Source of the DNA: an uncultured Eubacterium sp.
GTDB lineage: Bacteria; Bacillota; Clostridia; Lachnospirales; Lachnospiraceae
Length of the DNA stretch: 64,000 nt
Reading direction: 5' to 3'
Assembly (NCBI GenBank): GCA_947088865.1
Contig: CAMUHY010000008.1
Location: 1 to 64,000 of the forward strand
Made by a program: the position numbers and the translations under genes. The notes under the pieces were generated by a model. The model did not search any database. It saw only the letters and a list, made by a program, of their open reading frames with translations, and was not told the origin of the DNA. Within the stretch, counting starts at the first letter, position 1. Each line of letters begins with the position of its first letter. Shown here in pieces: positions 25,288-35,058 of this stretch.

Positions 25288-25328
25288 TTGAACACTGTTC
25301 AATTTTTATTATATTGAACAACGTTCAA
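25288..25328. promoter_or_regulatory. Two TetR operators
   Basis: TTGAACACTGTTCAA (25288-25302) and TTGAACAACGTTCAA (25314-25328) are 15-bp palindromes 26 bp apart, centre to centre, immediately upstream of the TetR gene. Confidence 0.8.
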
Positions 25329-25505
25329 TAAATCAACCATTATATATTATTTTTTATAAAAAATAGACTTTTTTTGCTTTATGTTCCTATACAAAAAATC
25401 AAAGAATATTCACAATCTGCTTTACTGTTTCAAGATGTTAAATTTTCTATACCTTAAAACATCACTTATTTATCTGCTTTATTTTTCCTACATCTATATA
25501 AAAAA

Positions 25506-25546
25506 AGAGCCAACAAACAGTAATTATCCACCTGTTTGTTGGCTCT
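25506..25546 (-). terminator. Strong terminator hairpin
   Basis: A 15-bp perfect stem (AGAGCCAACAAACAG and its complement) with an 11-base loop, then TTTTTT on the minus strand. It probably ends the MATE operon, about 340 bp after its stop. Confidence 0.75.
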
Positions 25547-25631
25547 ATATCCAATAAATGGGACTTTTTCACAGTCACCATTTGTAAATTTTTATCTTTA
25601 ATCAATCCATGTTTTACTCTTTACTATTGCA

Positions 25632-25870
25632 ACGCAAGTCCCCCTCCACTTATGCCTTTGCAACATTGAAATGAGGAGACATCTTTGATGCGGTTAAAGT
25701 CAAATACCCCATAGCAAGCTACGGGGCATGAAGCTTGTACTACGCAGCAAACTGCAATGCGTCCAAAGGACGCTATAGTATTTGACCCTTGCAGCAGTCG
25801 CCAAATGGAAAGGCAAACATGCCGCAAGCATGTCCGCTGGGCTTCGTTGCTCGCAGGAATAAACCTTTTG
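25632..25870. repeat. Structured GC-rich repeat, IS200/IS605-like remnant
   Basis: A GC-rich block in AT-rich DNA. The left part (to 25696) resembles the other dispersed repeats (CTTATGCCTTTGCAACATTG). From 25699 to 25786 an outer stem GTCAAATAC/GTATTTGAC encloses three hairpins: a CCC..TAGC/GCTA..GGG stem, GCAG-CAAA-CTGC and GCGTCC-AAA-GGACGC, a cloverleaf. A further CATGC-CGCAA-GCATG hairpin follows. No transposase is present; open frames across it look spurious. Confidence 0.6.
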
Positions 25871-25888
25871 CTCCCACTGCTTGGTCTC

Positions 25889-27229
25889 TCACCAATAATT
25901 ATAATATTTGTTATATCTCCATATAAAATATATTGCCAATATAAACGTCAACAGTTCTGCAATAGGAATTGCTAACCATACACCTGCTACATTTAAAAAT
26001 TTTGGTAAAACCAATAATAAAATCATAATAAATCCTAATGTTCGCAAAAATGATATTACTGCTGATACTGTTCCATTTGAAAGTGCTGTAAATAAAGCAG
26101 AGGTAAAAATATTAAAACCAGAAAATAAAAAACTAAATGAAAAAATAGTAAAGCCCATTTTTGTAATCTCAAAAACATTTTTATTATTCTTTACAAATAT
26201 TGCAGCAATATTTTCTCCTGCCATTAAACAACACAAAAATATAAATATAGAAATTGTTATTATAAAACAAAGACAAATATGAACTACTTTCTTTAATTGT
26301 TTTATATTTTTACTGCCATAGTTATAACTTAAAATCGGTGCAACACCCATAGAAAAACCAATATAGAAAGTTGTTAATAAAAATCCTGCATAAATAATAA
26401 TGGTAATGGCTGCCACACCATCCTCACCCAACAGTTTCATCATTGCAGCATTAAACAAAAATGTAGTTACTGCTGTTGATAATTGACTTATCATTTCAGA
26501 CATGCCATTAGAACAACTTTTTAACAAAACAACTCTATCCATTTTTGGTTTGCAAAAATGCAGTTCACTTTTATTTGTAAGAAAAAATAGGGTGCCTACA
26601 AATGTTGGTATTGTATATCCAATTCCTGTGCCAAGCGCCGCCCCTTTTATCCCCATTTGCAGCCAAACAATAAAAATATAATCAAAAACAATATTGGCAA
26701 GTCCTGCTGCAACACAAAGGATTAGTCCTAATGTCGGCTTTCCTGCTGTAACAAATAAATTTTGATATAAAACTTGCATAATATTGAAAACAGCAAAAAT
26801 CAATTGTATTGTCAAATAATCTTTACAATATGGAAATAAAAGCTGACTTGCTCCCAATGTCCAGATAATTTTATCAACAAATAAAAGTCCAACAAACACA
26901 ATCACCAGTCCAACAACTATCCCTGTGATAACAATAAGTGTAAAATTACTTCTAGCTTCATCTATTTTTTTATCTCCCATTTTCTTTGCGACAATTGCAC
27001 TTCCTCCTGTTGCAAGCATTGTTCCCAATCCAACAATAATATTGATAATAGGACAGACAATATTAATAGATGACAAAGCATTTGTATTTACAAAACGAGC
27101 TACAAAAATCGTATCTACTACCGTATATAATCCCATAAACAACATCATAATGATACTTGGAAAAGCAAATTTAATAAGAGAGGATGCATTAAAATTTTTA
27201 GCTAACGGATTTTTTTGTACTTCTGTCAT
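25889..27229 (-). CDS. MATE-family efflux transporter
   Basis: 446 residues from ATG 27229 (AGGAGG upstream). Twelve hydrophobic helices in two related halves; N-terminal FAFPSIIMMLFMGLYTVVDT and VARFVNTNALSSINIVCP are MatE hallmarks. These export drugs or metabolites with Na+ or H+ antiport. It overlaps the end of the AraC-GNAT gene by 32 bp, so the two are coupled and the regulator probably senses the exported compound. Confidence 0.92.
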   Translation of the reverse strand: MTEVQKNPLAKNFNASSLIKFAFPSIIMMLFMGLYTVVDTIFVARFVNTNALSSINIVCPIINIIVGLGTMLATGGSAIVAKKMGDKKIDEARSNFTLIVITGIVVGLVIVFVGLLFVDKIIWTLGASQLLFPYCKDYLTIQLIFAVFNIMQVLYQNLFVTAGKPTLGLILCVAAGLANIVFDYIFIVWLQMGIKGAALGTGIGYTIPTFVGTLFFLTNKSELHFCKPKMDRVVLLKSCSNGMSEMISQLSTAVTTFLFNAAMMKLLGEDGVAAITIIIYAGFLLTTFYIGFSMGVAPILSYNYGSKNIKQLKKVVHICLCFIITISIFIFLCCLMAGENIAAIFVKNNKNVFEITKMGFTIFSFSFLFSGFNIFTSALFTALSNGTVSAVISFLRTLGFIMILLLVLPKFLNVAGVWLAIPIAELLTFILAIYFIWRYNKYYNYW

Positions 27230-28073
27230 TATCAGATACCTCCTTATTTTTTGGAAGAAGCACAAAACGCTGTGTTGGATACCCATACTCTACAAGCAAT
27301 TCTCGTTGTTCAAATCCAAGCCGACAATATTCCTCACGATATCCTATGTCTGCCTTATCACCCGCACGATATGTTGTCAACGTAATTTCTTTGCCATAAA
27401 ATTGTTTGTCCATAAGTTTATCAATAAATAACTTTGTAATGCCAAGATATTGATACTGTGGATGAACCGCTAAAAAATCAATATTTCCCGTATTATATGA
27501 AAATCCCATAATTCCAATGGCAGACCTGCCATCCCGCAATATTAAAGCCTTCTTTTTTGCAATATATTGATGTAATTTTCTAATATATTCCATTTTATTT
27601 AAGCATGGATATCCATTAACTGTAAGTTTTACCAACTCCATCCAATCATCTATATCAGCAGACACAGCAAACTTTATATCCTCTTTTGTAAAATCTATTT
27701 TTGCAAGTTCATCCTTCAAATGAATTTTAAGCTGCAACGGATAAAATTCTTTCAATTTACGAAACTTTGCAGGTGTTGTTTTATACATTGCCTTAAAACT
27801 GTCTGTAAATGCTTGCTGACTTTCATATCCACTAATAAAAGCAATTTCAATAATGGGCTTTTTAGAAAAAATCAACAATTTTGCCGCTTCTGTAAGCTGT
27901 CGTCTCTTTATATAATCATGGAGAGTCATCCCAATTGTTTTTGTAAAAATGCGATGCAGATGAAATTTAGAATAATGCAATGCCATTGCTACTATATCTA
28001 AATCTAATTTATTATATAGATTATCTTCAATATAACAAATAGCCTGCGAAACCATAATAATTTGACATTGCAT
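27198..28073 (-). CDS. AraC-type regulator fused to a GNAT acetyltransferase domain
   Basis: 291 residues. Residues about 8-105 are the double HTH of AraC proteins (LDIVAMALHYSKFHLHRIFT, IAFISGYESQQAFTDSFKAM). Residues about 140-280 form a GNAT N-acetyltransferase: MGFSYNTGNIDFLAVHPQYQ followed by the acetyl-CoA loop YLGITKLFIDKL. Regulator and possible drug-modifying enzyme are one chain, upstream of and overlapping a MATE exporter gene. Start supported by AAGGGG. The substrate is unknown. Confidence 0.85.
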   Translation of the reverse strand: MQCQIIMVSQAICYIEDNLYNKLDLDIVAMALHYSKFHLHRIFTKTIGMTLHDYIKRRQLTEAAKLLIFSKKPIIEIAFISGYESQQAFTDSFKAMYKTTPAKFRKLKEFYPLQLKIHLKDELAKIDFTKEDIKFAVSADIDDWMELVKLTVNGYPCLNKMEYIRKLHQYIAKKKALILRDGRSAIGIMGFSYNTGNIDFLAVHPQYQYLGITKLFIDKLMDKQFYGKEITLTTYRAGDKADIGYREEYCRLGFEQRELLVEYGYPTQRFVLLPKNKEVSDNDRSTKKSVS

Positions 28074-28259
28074 TAAATATTCCCCTTTCTTCTTTACTTC
28101 CCATCTTTCCTAAGTATAATCACACTTTCTCAGTACTATCGCTTTATACTTATATCTTTAAAAAATAACAAAATATATTATGTTTCTTCCAATAAAATAT
28201 TGTAATACAAAAAAACTTCCATTTTTTCATTATTCTTGCTGTATTTTAACCTTGTCAAG

Positions 28260-28368
28260 AAAATCCCCCACTTCAATGCTGCAAAGAATAAGCTCCCACT
28301 GAAAAGCTACGATAATAGATAGGTGGTTTAGGCAAGCAGCGTAGCGGATTGTGAATATCCGCTTAACA
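28260..28368. repeat. Dispersed structured repeat
   Basis: Contains both modules of the family: CTTCAATGCTGCAAAG (left) and GCAAGCAGCGTAGCGGATTG...ATCCGCTTAAC (right; GCGGATT/ATCCGC hairpin). It lies 3' of the MFS gene. Confidence 0.6.
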
Positions 28369-28379
28369 CATTTATAACT

Positions 28380-29627
28380 TTAAATCCCCTGTTGTTCTTT
28401 CTCTATCATTTTAAAAAATTTTATTGCAGATAATCCTAAAACACATACCATAATACCAGTTGGAATTAAAACAAGATAAACTGCATCGCTAAATCTATCA
28501 AATAAAAATCCATATACGATTTGTCCCACAGGCTGAACACATAAAGTAATTGCAGATGTATATGCCATAACTTTACCAATTAAATGATTGGGTGTTCTTT
28601 GCTGTATCAAGGAAACTGTAAAAATTGAAAAAATGCTAATTGCTATCTGCATACCACAAAATGAAACAATATTGATAATATACCTTGTTATAGAATGAAT
28701 TGGGATAAGAAAAGCAAGCCCCGTAGGAATCATAAAAATACCAAGTGAAGCAAGCAAGAGAGATAATTTATGTATTTTAAATTTTTCTGTAAGAATCCCT
28801 GCTGCAATGCTTCCTAAAATTGTGGCAATAGCTAACGCACTTTCAGCAGCACCATAATATTTTGCATTAAACCCAAGAATATTACGCACAATATAAGGCA
28901 ATCCAACAATAATAATTCCCATCACAAAAAACCTTGAAAGAGCGATTAAAAGCAGCATTTTCCCAATATGTTTTTGTTCTTTTGAAATATATTGCACACT
29001 TGATAAGAAATCATGCTTAATAAGCGACAATATGTTTTGTTTGCTATGTGAACGCTGATACTTTAATTTTATAAAACATTCAAACAGTGCTGTAATAAAA
29101 AAACAGGCTACACTTGCCACCATAACTGGTTTCAAGCCAACCACAGCATATAGAACACCTCCTAACATAGGCGCAATTAAATAAGATAAGGAAGCTACTT
29201 GATTAACAACAGCATTTCCTTTTATAATGTTATCCCCCTGTAACATCGTTGGAATACACGCTTGTACTGTGGGTGTTTCAAATGCACCTAAAACAGAAAG
29301 TATCACAAGCAATACTCCAATAACAAGAAGGTCATTGCTTTCCGACAAAATTAAGGCTGCACACAAAACGGATATCCCCGTTAAGGTATCTAATGCAACC
29401 ATCATATTTCTTCTGTTTACCCTATCTGCAAGAATACCGCCAAACGGAGAAAGAAGTATTGTAGGAATCGTTGCAGCAGATACTATCCCTGCAAATATAG
29501 CGGCTGAACCTGTCACTTCCAATACATACATTGATAATGCCAGTTTTAATATAAAATTTCCAAACAAGGATGTAAGCTGCCCCAAAATAAGAAGAATAAA
29601 ATTTTTTATAAATAATTTTTGTGTCAT
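28380..29627 (-). CDS. MFS exporter
   Basis: 415 residues with about 12 membrane helices. The A-motif loop GGILADRVNRRNMM (about 60-73) marks the major facilitator superfamily, of the MdfA/macrolide-efflux-like MFS_3 type. It overlaps the TetR gene stop by 4 bp (ATGA). It is a close paralogue of the protein at 41498-42751 (QKLFxKxFIL, GQxxSLFGN, ILLSPxGGILADRVN shared). It probably exports the ligand sensed by its TetR partner. Confidence 0.9.
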   Translation of the reverse strand: MTQKLFIKNFILLILGQLTSLFGNFILKLALSMYVLEVTGSAAIFAGIVSAATIPTILLSPFGGILADRVNRRNMMVALDTLTGISVLCAALILSESNDLLVIGVLLVILSVLGAFETPTVQACIPTMLQGDNIIKGNAVVNQVASLSYLIAPMLGGVLYAVVGLKPVMVASVACFFITALFECFIKLKYQRSHSKQNILSLIKHDFLSSVQYISKEQKHIGKMLLLIALSRFFVMGIIIVGLPYIVRNILGFNAKYYGAAESALAIATILGSIAAGILTEKFKIHKLSLLLASLGIFMIPTGLAFLIPIHSITRYIINIVSFCGMQIAISIFSIFTVSLIQQRTPNHLIGKVMAYTSAITLCVQPVGQIVYGFLFDRFSDAVYLVLIPTGIMVCVLGLSAIKFFKMIEKEQQGI

Positions 29628-30283
29628 GGCTTTTTTCCTCCTTTCTCTGAAATATCGGTTATAAATTTTTCTGTAAAAGATATCATTTCATCATCAAAAA
29701 TTGGCAATCCCATATAATCTAATATTTTCATAATAAAATGGTATTTATGCTGTAATTCCTCTGATGTTGCTGGAAATATTGAAGGCATAAGCCAAAAGTT
29801 AATAAGCGGCAAAAGTTCCGAAAGTTCTTTTGTATATTCTGTTTTAATTGAACCATCATTGTTTGCTTCCTCTAATAGTTCTAACCATAAAGGTGTCAAA
29901 ACACGTCTGTTTTGTTCCACTGCTGCTGCCAAAATATGCGGGTCTTTTAAAATAGGAACAGCCTCCATATTTAGATGATTTCGTTTTTCATCGGATTGAT
30001 TTAATGCAAGTAACGACTTAATTTTTTGTAAACCATTTAAATCACTCCGATTTTTTACTGCCTCAAAAGGATTATTTTCAAAAAACATTTGATTTCCCAA
30101 TGTGTACATTACTTCTTCTTTGCTCTGAAAACAACGGTAAAACATTCCTTTTGCCCCGCCTACCCTATCCATAATATCGGAAATGGAAGTTTCCTCATAT
30201 CCTTTAGAAATAAATAATTGTTGTGCTGCATCCAAAATTTCTTTTTTCCATTGTTTAGGTGTTTTTTTTACAGGTCGTGCCAA
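29624..30283 (-). CDS. TetR-family repressor of the adjacent MFS gene
   Basis: 219 residues, TTG start at 30283 behind AGGAGG. HTH: ILDAAQQLFISKGYEETSIS and MDRVGGAKGMFYRCFQSKEE. The C-terminal helical domain would bind ligand. A perfect 11-bp inverted repeat lies 25 bp upstream, a likely autoregulatory operator. Confidence 0.92.
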   Translation of the reverse strand: MARPVKKTPKQWKKEILDAAQQLFISKGYEETSISDIMDRVGGAKGMFYRCFQSKEEVMYTLGNQMFFENNPFEAVKNRSDLNGLQKIKSLLALNQSDEKRNHLNMEAVPILKDPHILAAAVEQNRRVLTPLWLELLEEANNDGSIKTEYTKELSELLPLINFWLMPSIFPATSEELQHKYHFIMKILDYMGLPIFDDEMISFTEKFITDISEKGGKKP

Positions 30284-30307
30284 TTTTTAATGCACCTCCT
30301 TTATTTA

Positions 30308-30334
30308 TAGTTATTGACTTACGGTCAATAACTA
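30308..30334. promoter_or_regulatory. TetR operator
   Basis: TAGTTATTGAC and its exact complement GTCAATAACTA flank TTACG just upstream of the TetR gene. Confidence 0.8.
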
Positions 30335-30369
30335 TTTTACTACTATTTTTATCTTTTTGCAACACAAAT

Positions 30370-30418
30370 ATACCTTTGTGGCATTGAAGTGAGGTACTTC
30401 CTTGATGAGATTAAAACC
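30370..30418. repeat. Dispersed repeat fragment
   Basis: CTTTGTGGCATTGAAGTGAG followed by TACTTCCTTGATGAGATTAA, a partial copy of the repeat seen at 48188-48228, just after the ABC exporter stop. Confidence 0.5.
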
Positions 30419-30425
30419 AATCATA

Positions 30426-32087
30426 TCAACTATACAAATGTACTACTGCATCGGCGGCTGCAATACTACTTGGTCGATGTGCTATTGTAAGTATGGTGCG
30501 TCCGTCTTTTAGAGCTTTTATCGCCTCCTGAACAAGTGATTCCGACTCATTATCAAGCGCCGATGTAGCCTCATCTAATATAACAACAGGTGCATTTCTA
30601 ATAATTGCACGGGCAATTGCTATGCGCTGTTTCTCTCCGCCTGACAATGTATTTCCACGTTCTCCTAATACAGTATCATATCCGTTTGGCAATTTTATAA
30701 TAAAATCATGTGCATTGGCTGCCTTTGCTGCCGCTATAATTTCATCACGGCTTGCTCCATATCTGCCATAAGATATATTTTCAGCAATCGTTGTTTCATA
30801 TAAATATGGTTCTTGTGGAACATACGAAATTTTTTCTCTGATTTCCTTTAATGTAAGCTCTTGGTATTCTTTGCCATCTACACATATACTTCCTTTTTCT
30901 ACTGGATAAAAACCTAATAAAAGTTTCACTAATGTACTTTTTCCACATCCAGATTCACCCACAACAGCAACCACACTTCCTTTTTCAACTTCCATTGAAA
31001 AATTATCCAAAACTTTTCTATCCTTGTCATATGCAAAACTTACATTTTGTACAGACAACATTACATTCTTATGTGGTTTTACTGCTTTACAATCATCATC
31101 CTTACAAACTTCAAACGCCCATTGTTCTGGTTCTTCTTCCATATCAAGAAATTCAAAAATTTTCTCAGCATTGGCAATGCAATTCATCATTTGCGGTAAA
31201 TACTGCCCTATTTCTAAAAAGACATTACGAAATGCACCATATAATGTATAAAGCGCTGTCAATTCCCCAAGATTTATCCTTCCCAACGACACAAACCATA
31301 TGCCAAGTCCTAAAAATGCCAAAGCGCCTATTAAATCAAACATGCTATTTAAACATTCAAGACCTGCTGATAAGTGATTTGTACGTTTTTGAATATGGAA
31401 ATATTCCTTATTGGCATCTTCATATTCTTTTGACAGCCGCAAACGAACGGGGAAAATTTTTATTAATTCCATACCAGATAAAATACTTGTCAATTTTTCA
31501 AGCATTTTATTGTTTTTATCTGAAAGTTTCCTTCCTGCTGTTTTTATAGGTTTTGCAAAAAGGCTGTTTACCCCAAATGAAAACAGACTTACTCCAATCA
31601 AACAAAGGGTAAGTTCCCAACTAAAGTAAAACATTGGAATAAGATACACGATTGTAGAAATGAATGCTGAAAGCAATCTGCGTAGTCTTGATGTATAAAT
31701 ATCAGAAGCTTTCTGCGTATCAAAAATCAGTTTTGACATAAAATCACTACTGTGATTTTTTTCATAGTAGGACATCGGCAAACGCATAGCTTTTGAAAAT
31801 ACAAGTTTTTCCACCTTGCCTGCCCCTATTCTTGCCTCAATATTATAACGTATAATGCCAAAACGCCACAAAAGCAAACCAAACACAAATACTGCAAAAT
31901 TTCCAAGCACAAGAAGGAAAATATTATCTGCATTACCAGTCTGTGCTGCTGCAACAATATCTTTAATCAAATAGGAATTTGCTACTTTGCGTCCCGCATC
32001 ACCTATCGTAGAAAGCAAAATAGCGCCTAAATAGATAGGAAGTCTATCTCCCATCAATCTCATAAAACGAAAAAAAGTTTTAACCAT
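30426..32087 (-). CDS. ABC exporter half-transporter
   Basis: 553 residues: six-helix membrane domain (1-~310) and an ATPase domain with Walker A VVGESGCGKSTLV, signature LSGGEKQRIAIARA and Walker B PVVILDEATSALD. All catalytic motifs look intact. It follows the second half-transporter by 14 bp, so the two probably form a heterodimeric multidrug or peptide exporter. Confidence 0.93.
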   Translation of the reverse strand: MVKTFFRFMRLMGDRLPIYLGAILLSTIGDAGRKVANSYLIKDIVAAAQTGNADNIFLLVLGNFAVFVFGLLLWRFGIIRYNIEARIGAGKVEKLVFSKAMRLPMSYYEKNHSSDFMSKLIFDTQKASDIYTSRLRRLLSAFISTIVYLIPMFYFSWELTLCLIGVSLFSFGVNSLFAKPIKTAGRKLSDKNNKMLEKLTSILSGMELIKIFPVRLRLSKEYEDANKEYFHIQKRTNHLSAGLECLNSMFDLIGALAFLGLGIWFVSLGRINLGELTALYTLYGAFRNVFLEIGQYLPQMMNCIANAEKIFEFLDMEEEPEQWAFEVCKDDDCKAVKPHKNVMLSVQNVSFAYDKDRKVLDNFSMEVEKGSVVAVVGESGCGKSTLVKLLLGFYPVEKGSICVDGKEYQELTLKEIREKISYVPQEPYLYETTIAENISYGRYGASRDEIIAAAKAANAHDFIIKLPNGYDTVLGERGNTLSGGEKQRIAIARAIIRNAPVVILDEATSALDNESESLVQEAIKALKDGRTILTIAHRPSSIAAADAVVHLYS

Positions 32088-32101
32088 GCTTTCACAACTC
32101 C

Positions 32102-33805
32102 TTACCCTTTTGCATACATTTGCGCATAAATTCCTTGTTTCTCCAAAAGTTCCTGATGGGTTCCCATCTCTGCCACTTTCCCCCCGCTAACAACATAAAT
32201 TCGGTTTGCATCTTTTACGGTGGAAAGCCTGTGAGCTATAATAATTACTGTTCTTCCTGCTGCTATTCGTTCAATTGCTTCCTGTATTTTCTGCTCTGCC
32301 TCAACATCTACTGAAGCTGTTGGCTCATCTAACAAAAGTATTGGCGCGTCTTTTAAAAAAGCTCTTGCAATTGAAATTCTCTGCCTTTGTCCTCCTGAAA
32401 GAAGCACGCCGCGCTCACCAACCATTGTTTCATACCCATTGGGAAGCTGCATAATAAAATCATGGATATTTGCATTTTTACATGCTTCTATAATCTCCTC
32501 CTCCGTTGCATTTTCCTTGCCGCAAGCTACATTCTGCCTAATTGTCTCAGGAAACAAAAATACATTTTGTGAAACCTCCGAAAAACAGTTTCTTGCTGCT
32601 TCTAAATTCCACTCCTCAAACGAATGTCCAAAAAGCATATACTGACCATTATTTTTTTCATAAAATCCACAAAGCAATTTAAAAATCGTTGTTTTTCCTT
32701 CTCCTGAACCTCCTACAAAAGCTATCTGCTCACCTGCTTCAATCGAAAAACTCATTCCATTTAAAACAGAATGTTCTTTGCTGTCATCATAAGAAAAGTT
32801 AACATTTTGCCACTCAACAGCGGGAATATTTTTATCATTTTCAAATCTTTTATGTATACTGCCATCTGCTCTTTCTTTTTTTTGTTTATAAATTTCTTGT
32901 ATTCTCTTTAACGCAACACCAACTTCGCGAATATCATTTGCACAAAAAACAATATCTCCAATCGGATATAAAATTCTGCTGAGTATTACTGTAAAAGCCA
33001 TCATTTCTCCAACGGTAATCCTGCCTTGTCTCGTTTCATACAACGCAAAAAGGTAACAACATATTACAGGAATCGTTGTAATTACATTTTTAAGCACCCA
33101 GCCAAGTGAGGATATTCGCGTGCTTTTACATGCCTGTGCTACCATATTATCAATAATTGTATCAATTTTTTGCTTTTGCAATTCATAGAGGTTATAGCTT
33201 CTGCCAACCATAATGCCTTGAATAGCATCATAAGCCTTCTCGGTACGCTCATCCATATGCGTTCGGAGTTTTTTTGTAAGTTCTGCCAATTTTTTGGATA
33301 ATCTATCTGCTACAATTAACATAATTGGATAACTTGCAAATAAAACAATAATCAGCATGGCATCCATTTCAATTAAATACACTGTCGCTGTCATTACTGT
33401 AATAATATTGATAAGAAAACTTGGGAGAATTTCTGAAAAAAACCTTCCCATCTCTTCTATATCAGATATCAATCGAGTAATAATACTTCCCGTTCCTTTT
33501 TCATCAAAATAAGAAAAAGGAAGCTGCAACAAATGTCTTTCAAGTGATGTACGCACTTCCTTTTGTACCATTGCACTATAATGATTTCCAAAAATACTTT
33601 TTAAATAGGCAGCAACGGTTCCTAATACAATCATCCAAAACAGTGGCGTAATAAATTCTGCAAAATATACTTGCTCACCAGAAAGCAACAAATCTGTTGC
33701 TTTGGCGATAAAATCATTGCCTACAATAATAACTTCATTTAAAATAAACGAAAATACGATAAACAATAACAACATATATCCATTCCGTAAGCCTGCTTTT
33801 ACCAT
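32102..33805 (-). CDS. ABC exporter half-transporter
   Basis: 567 residues from ATG 33805. Membrane domain, then ATPase with Walker A FVGGSGEGKTTIFKL, signature LSGGQRQRISIARA and Walker B PILLLDEPTASVD. The start overlaps the stop of the HTH-PurM gene (AAATGGTAA) and uses a GGAGG inside that gene, showing translational coupling. Partner of the 30426-32087 protein. Confidence 0.93.
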   Translation of the reverse strand: MVKAGLRNGYMLLLFIVFSFILNEVIIVGNDFIAKATDLLLSGEQVYFAEFITPLFWMIVLGTVAAYLKSIFGNHYSAMVQKEVRTSLERHLLQLPFSYFDEKGTGSIITRLISDIEEMGRFFSEILPSFLINIITVMTATVYLIEMDAMLIIVLFASYPIMLIVADRLSKKLAELTKKLRTHMDERTEKAYDAIQGIMVGRSYNLYELQKQKIDTIIDNMVAQACKSTRISSLGWVLKNVITTIPVICCYLFALYETRQGRITVGEMMAFTVILSRILYPIGDIVFCANDIREVGVALKRIQEIYKQKKERADGSIHKRFENDKNIPAVEWQNVNFSYDDSKEHSVLNGMSFSIEAGEQIAFVGGSGEGKTTIFKLLCGFYEKNNGQYMLFGHSFEEWNLEAARNCFSEVSQNVFLFPETIRQNVACGKENATEEEIIEACKNANIHDFIMQLPNGYETMVGERGVLLSGGQRQRISIARAFLKDAPILLLDEPTASVDVEAEQKIQEAIERIAAGRTVIIIAHRLSTVKDANRIYVVSGGKVAEMGTHQELLEKQGIYAQMYAKG

Positions 33806-35058
33806 TTTGCTGTCCCCTCCATCCATACCTTTGCATCAGGATATTCATCATCCTTTTCTATACTCCCAACAACATAACATTGATGATAGTTTTCAATAAT
33901 TTTTATAGCTCTGTCATATTGCTCTTTTGGTACTGCTAATAACATGTTAATACCAAGTGAAAAATTTTCTATAAAACATGTTCTATCCATCATTTTTAAA
34001 TGATATATATATTGAAACAGTGAAGGAATTGGTATTGTGGAAATAGAAATGCTTGCACCAAGCCCTTTCGGTATCGTATCATAACATTTTCGATGAAATA
34101 ATGACTTGTCAATTTTAAAAATGCCATGTATAAGATTTTGCTTGTTAAGCTCACTTATAATATTGACATAGCAATTATTGGGTTTCATTAATTCATCCAT
34201 AAAAACATGATGTCCATCAATCTTTGCAAACATGGTATCTGGTCGTCTATCTAGTATTACTTTTATAAAAGGATAACTAAGTGATGATATCCCTTCTGTA
34301 TGCAGTCCGATAAGTACATCCCCTTCTGTTATTTGATTTCCTGTTATTATTTCTTTCTTGTCTATAACACCTATAATCGAAGCACTTATTTTATATTCAC
34401 CTGAATGATAATTTACAGCCTGAGCTGCAACTTCCAATCCTGCAAACACAATCCCATTACTTTCACAGGCTTCCTTAAAAGCTTCACCCATTGTAAGAAT
34501 TTGACCGCTGTCATTGTTTCCACAAACCACATGTGCTAACAAAATTGCTGGTCTTACCCCAAAACGTATCAAATTATTAGCCGCACTTGACACCAAATCA
34601 ATACATATTTCCCTGTCATATCCATTTTCCATTGCAAAACGCTCCTTAGAGCCAGGAACATGACTTGCAAATACATATACAGGCTCTTCCATTCCTGATG
34701 TGTCCATCTTGCAAAATATGGGGTCACTATACCTTGTATGAAACAGCATATCATTTTTAGTAACAAGATTACTTAATCTATCCTTTGCTATATAAAGTTT
34801 TTTAACATCTAAACCTGTATCCATATAACTGATAATTTTTCGTTCTTCTGAATGTCCATTCAATAAAAAGTCAATGGTTGTTTCAAGCGTCTGTGCAATA
34901 TCATAAATCATATCCACCGACGGCAGACTGATTCCCTGCTCCCACCTTGAAACAGCCTGATACGACACATTCAATAAATCTGCAAGCTGTTTTTGTGTCA
35001 TTCCTTTTACTTTTCTTTGCTCTGCAATTGCTCTTCCAACTTTTTCCCTGTCAAGCAT
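33799..35058 (-). CDS. XRE-type regulator fused to a PurM/AIR-synthase-like domain
   Basis: 419 residues from ATG 35058 (GGGAG upstream; the frame extends 41 codons more without support). Residues about 5-65 are an XRE HTH (IAEQRKVKGMTQKQLADLLN, VSRWEQGISLPSVDMIYDIA). Residues about 110-410 look like AIR synthase PurM: CIDLVSSAANNLIRFGVRPA, then EGDVLIGLHTEGISSLSYPF and IPKGLGASISIS. The PurM catalytic motifs are altered (DGVGTK and GGETAEMP are not kept), so the domain may sense a nucleotide-like ligand. It is coupled to a two-gene ABC exporter. Confidence 0.8.
   Translation of the reverse strand: MLDREKVGRAIAEQRKVKGMTQKQLADLLNVSYQAVSRWEQGISLPSVDMIYDIAQTLETTIDFLLNGHSEERKIISYMDTGLDVKKLYIAKDRLSNLVTKNDMLFHTRYSDPIFCKMDTSGMEEPVYVFASHVPGSKERFAMENGYDREICIDLVSSAANNLIRFGVRPAILLAHVVCGNNDSGQILTMGEAFKEACESNGIVFAGLEVAAQAVNYHSGEYKISASIIGVIDKKEIITGNQITEGDVLIGLHTEGISSLSYPFIKVILDRRPDTMFAKIDGHHVFMDELMKPNNCYVNIISELNKQNLIHGIFKIDKSLFHRKCYDTIPKGLGASISISTIPIPSLFQYIYHLKMMDRTCFIENFSLGINMLLAVPKEQYDRAIKIIENYHQCYVVGSIEKDDEYPDAKVWMEGTAKW

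Noticed and set aside
25624-25827. 67-codon Cys-rich ORF on the minus strand
   Set aside because: It lies wholly in the structured GC-rich repeat, has no ribosome site and no family.
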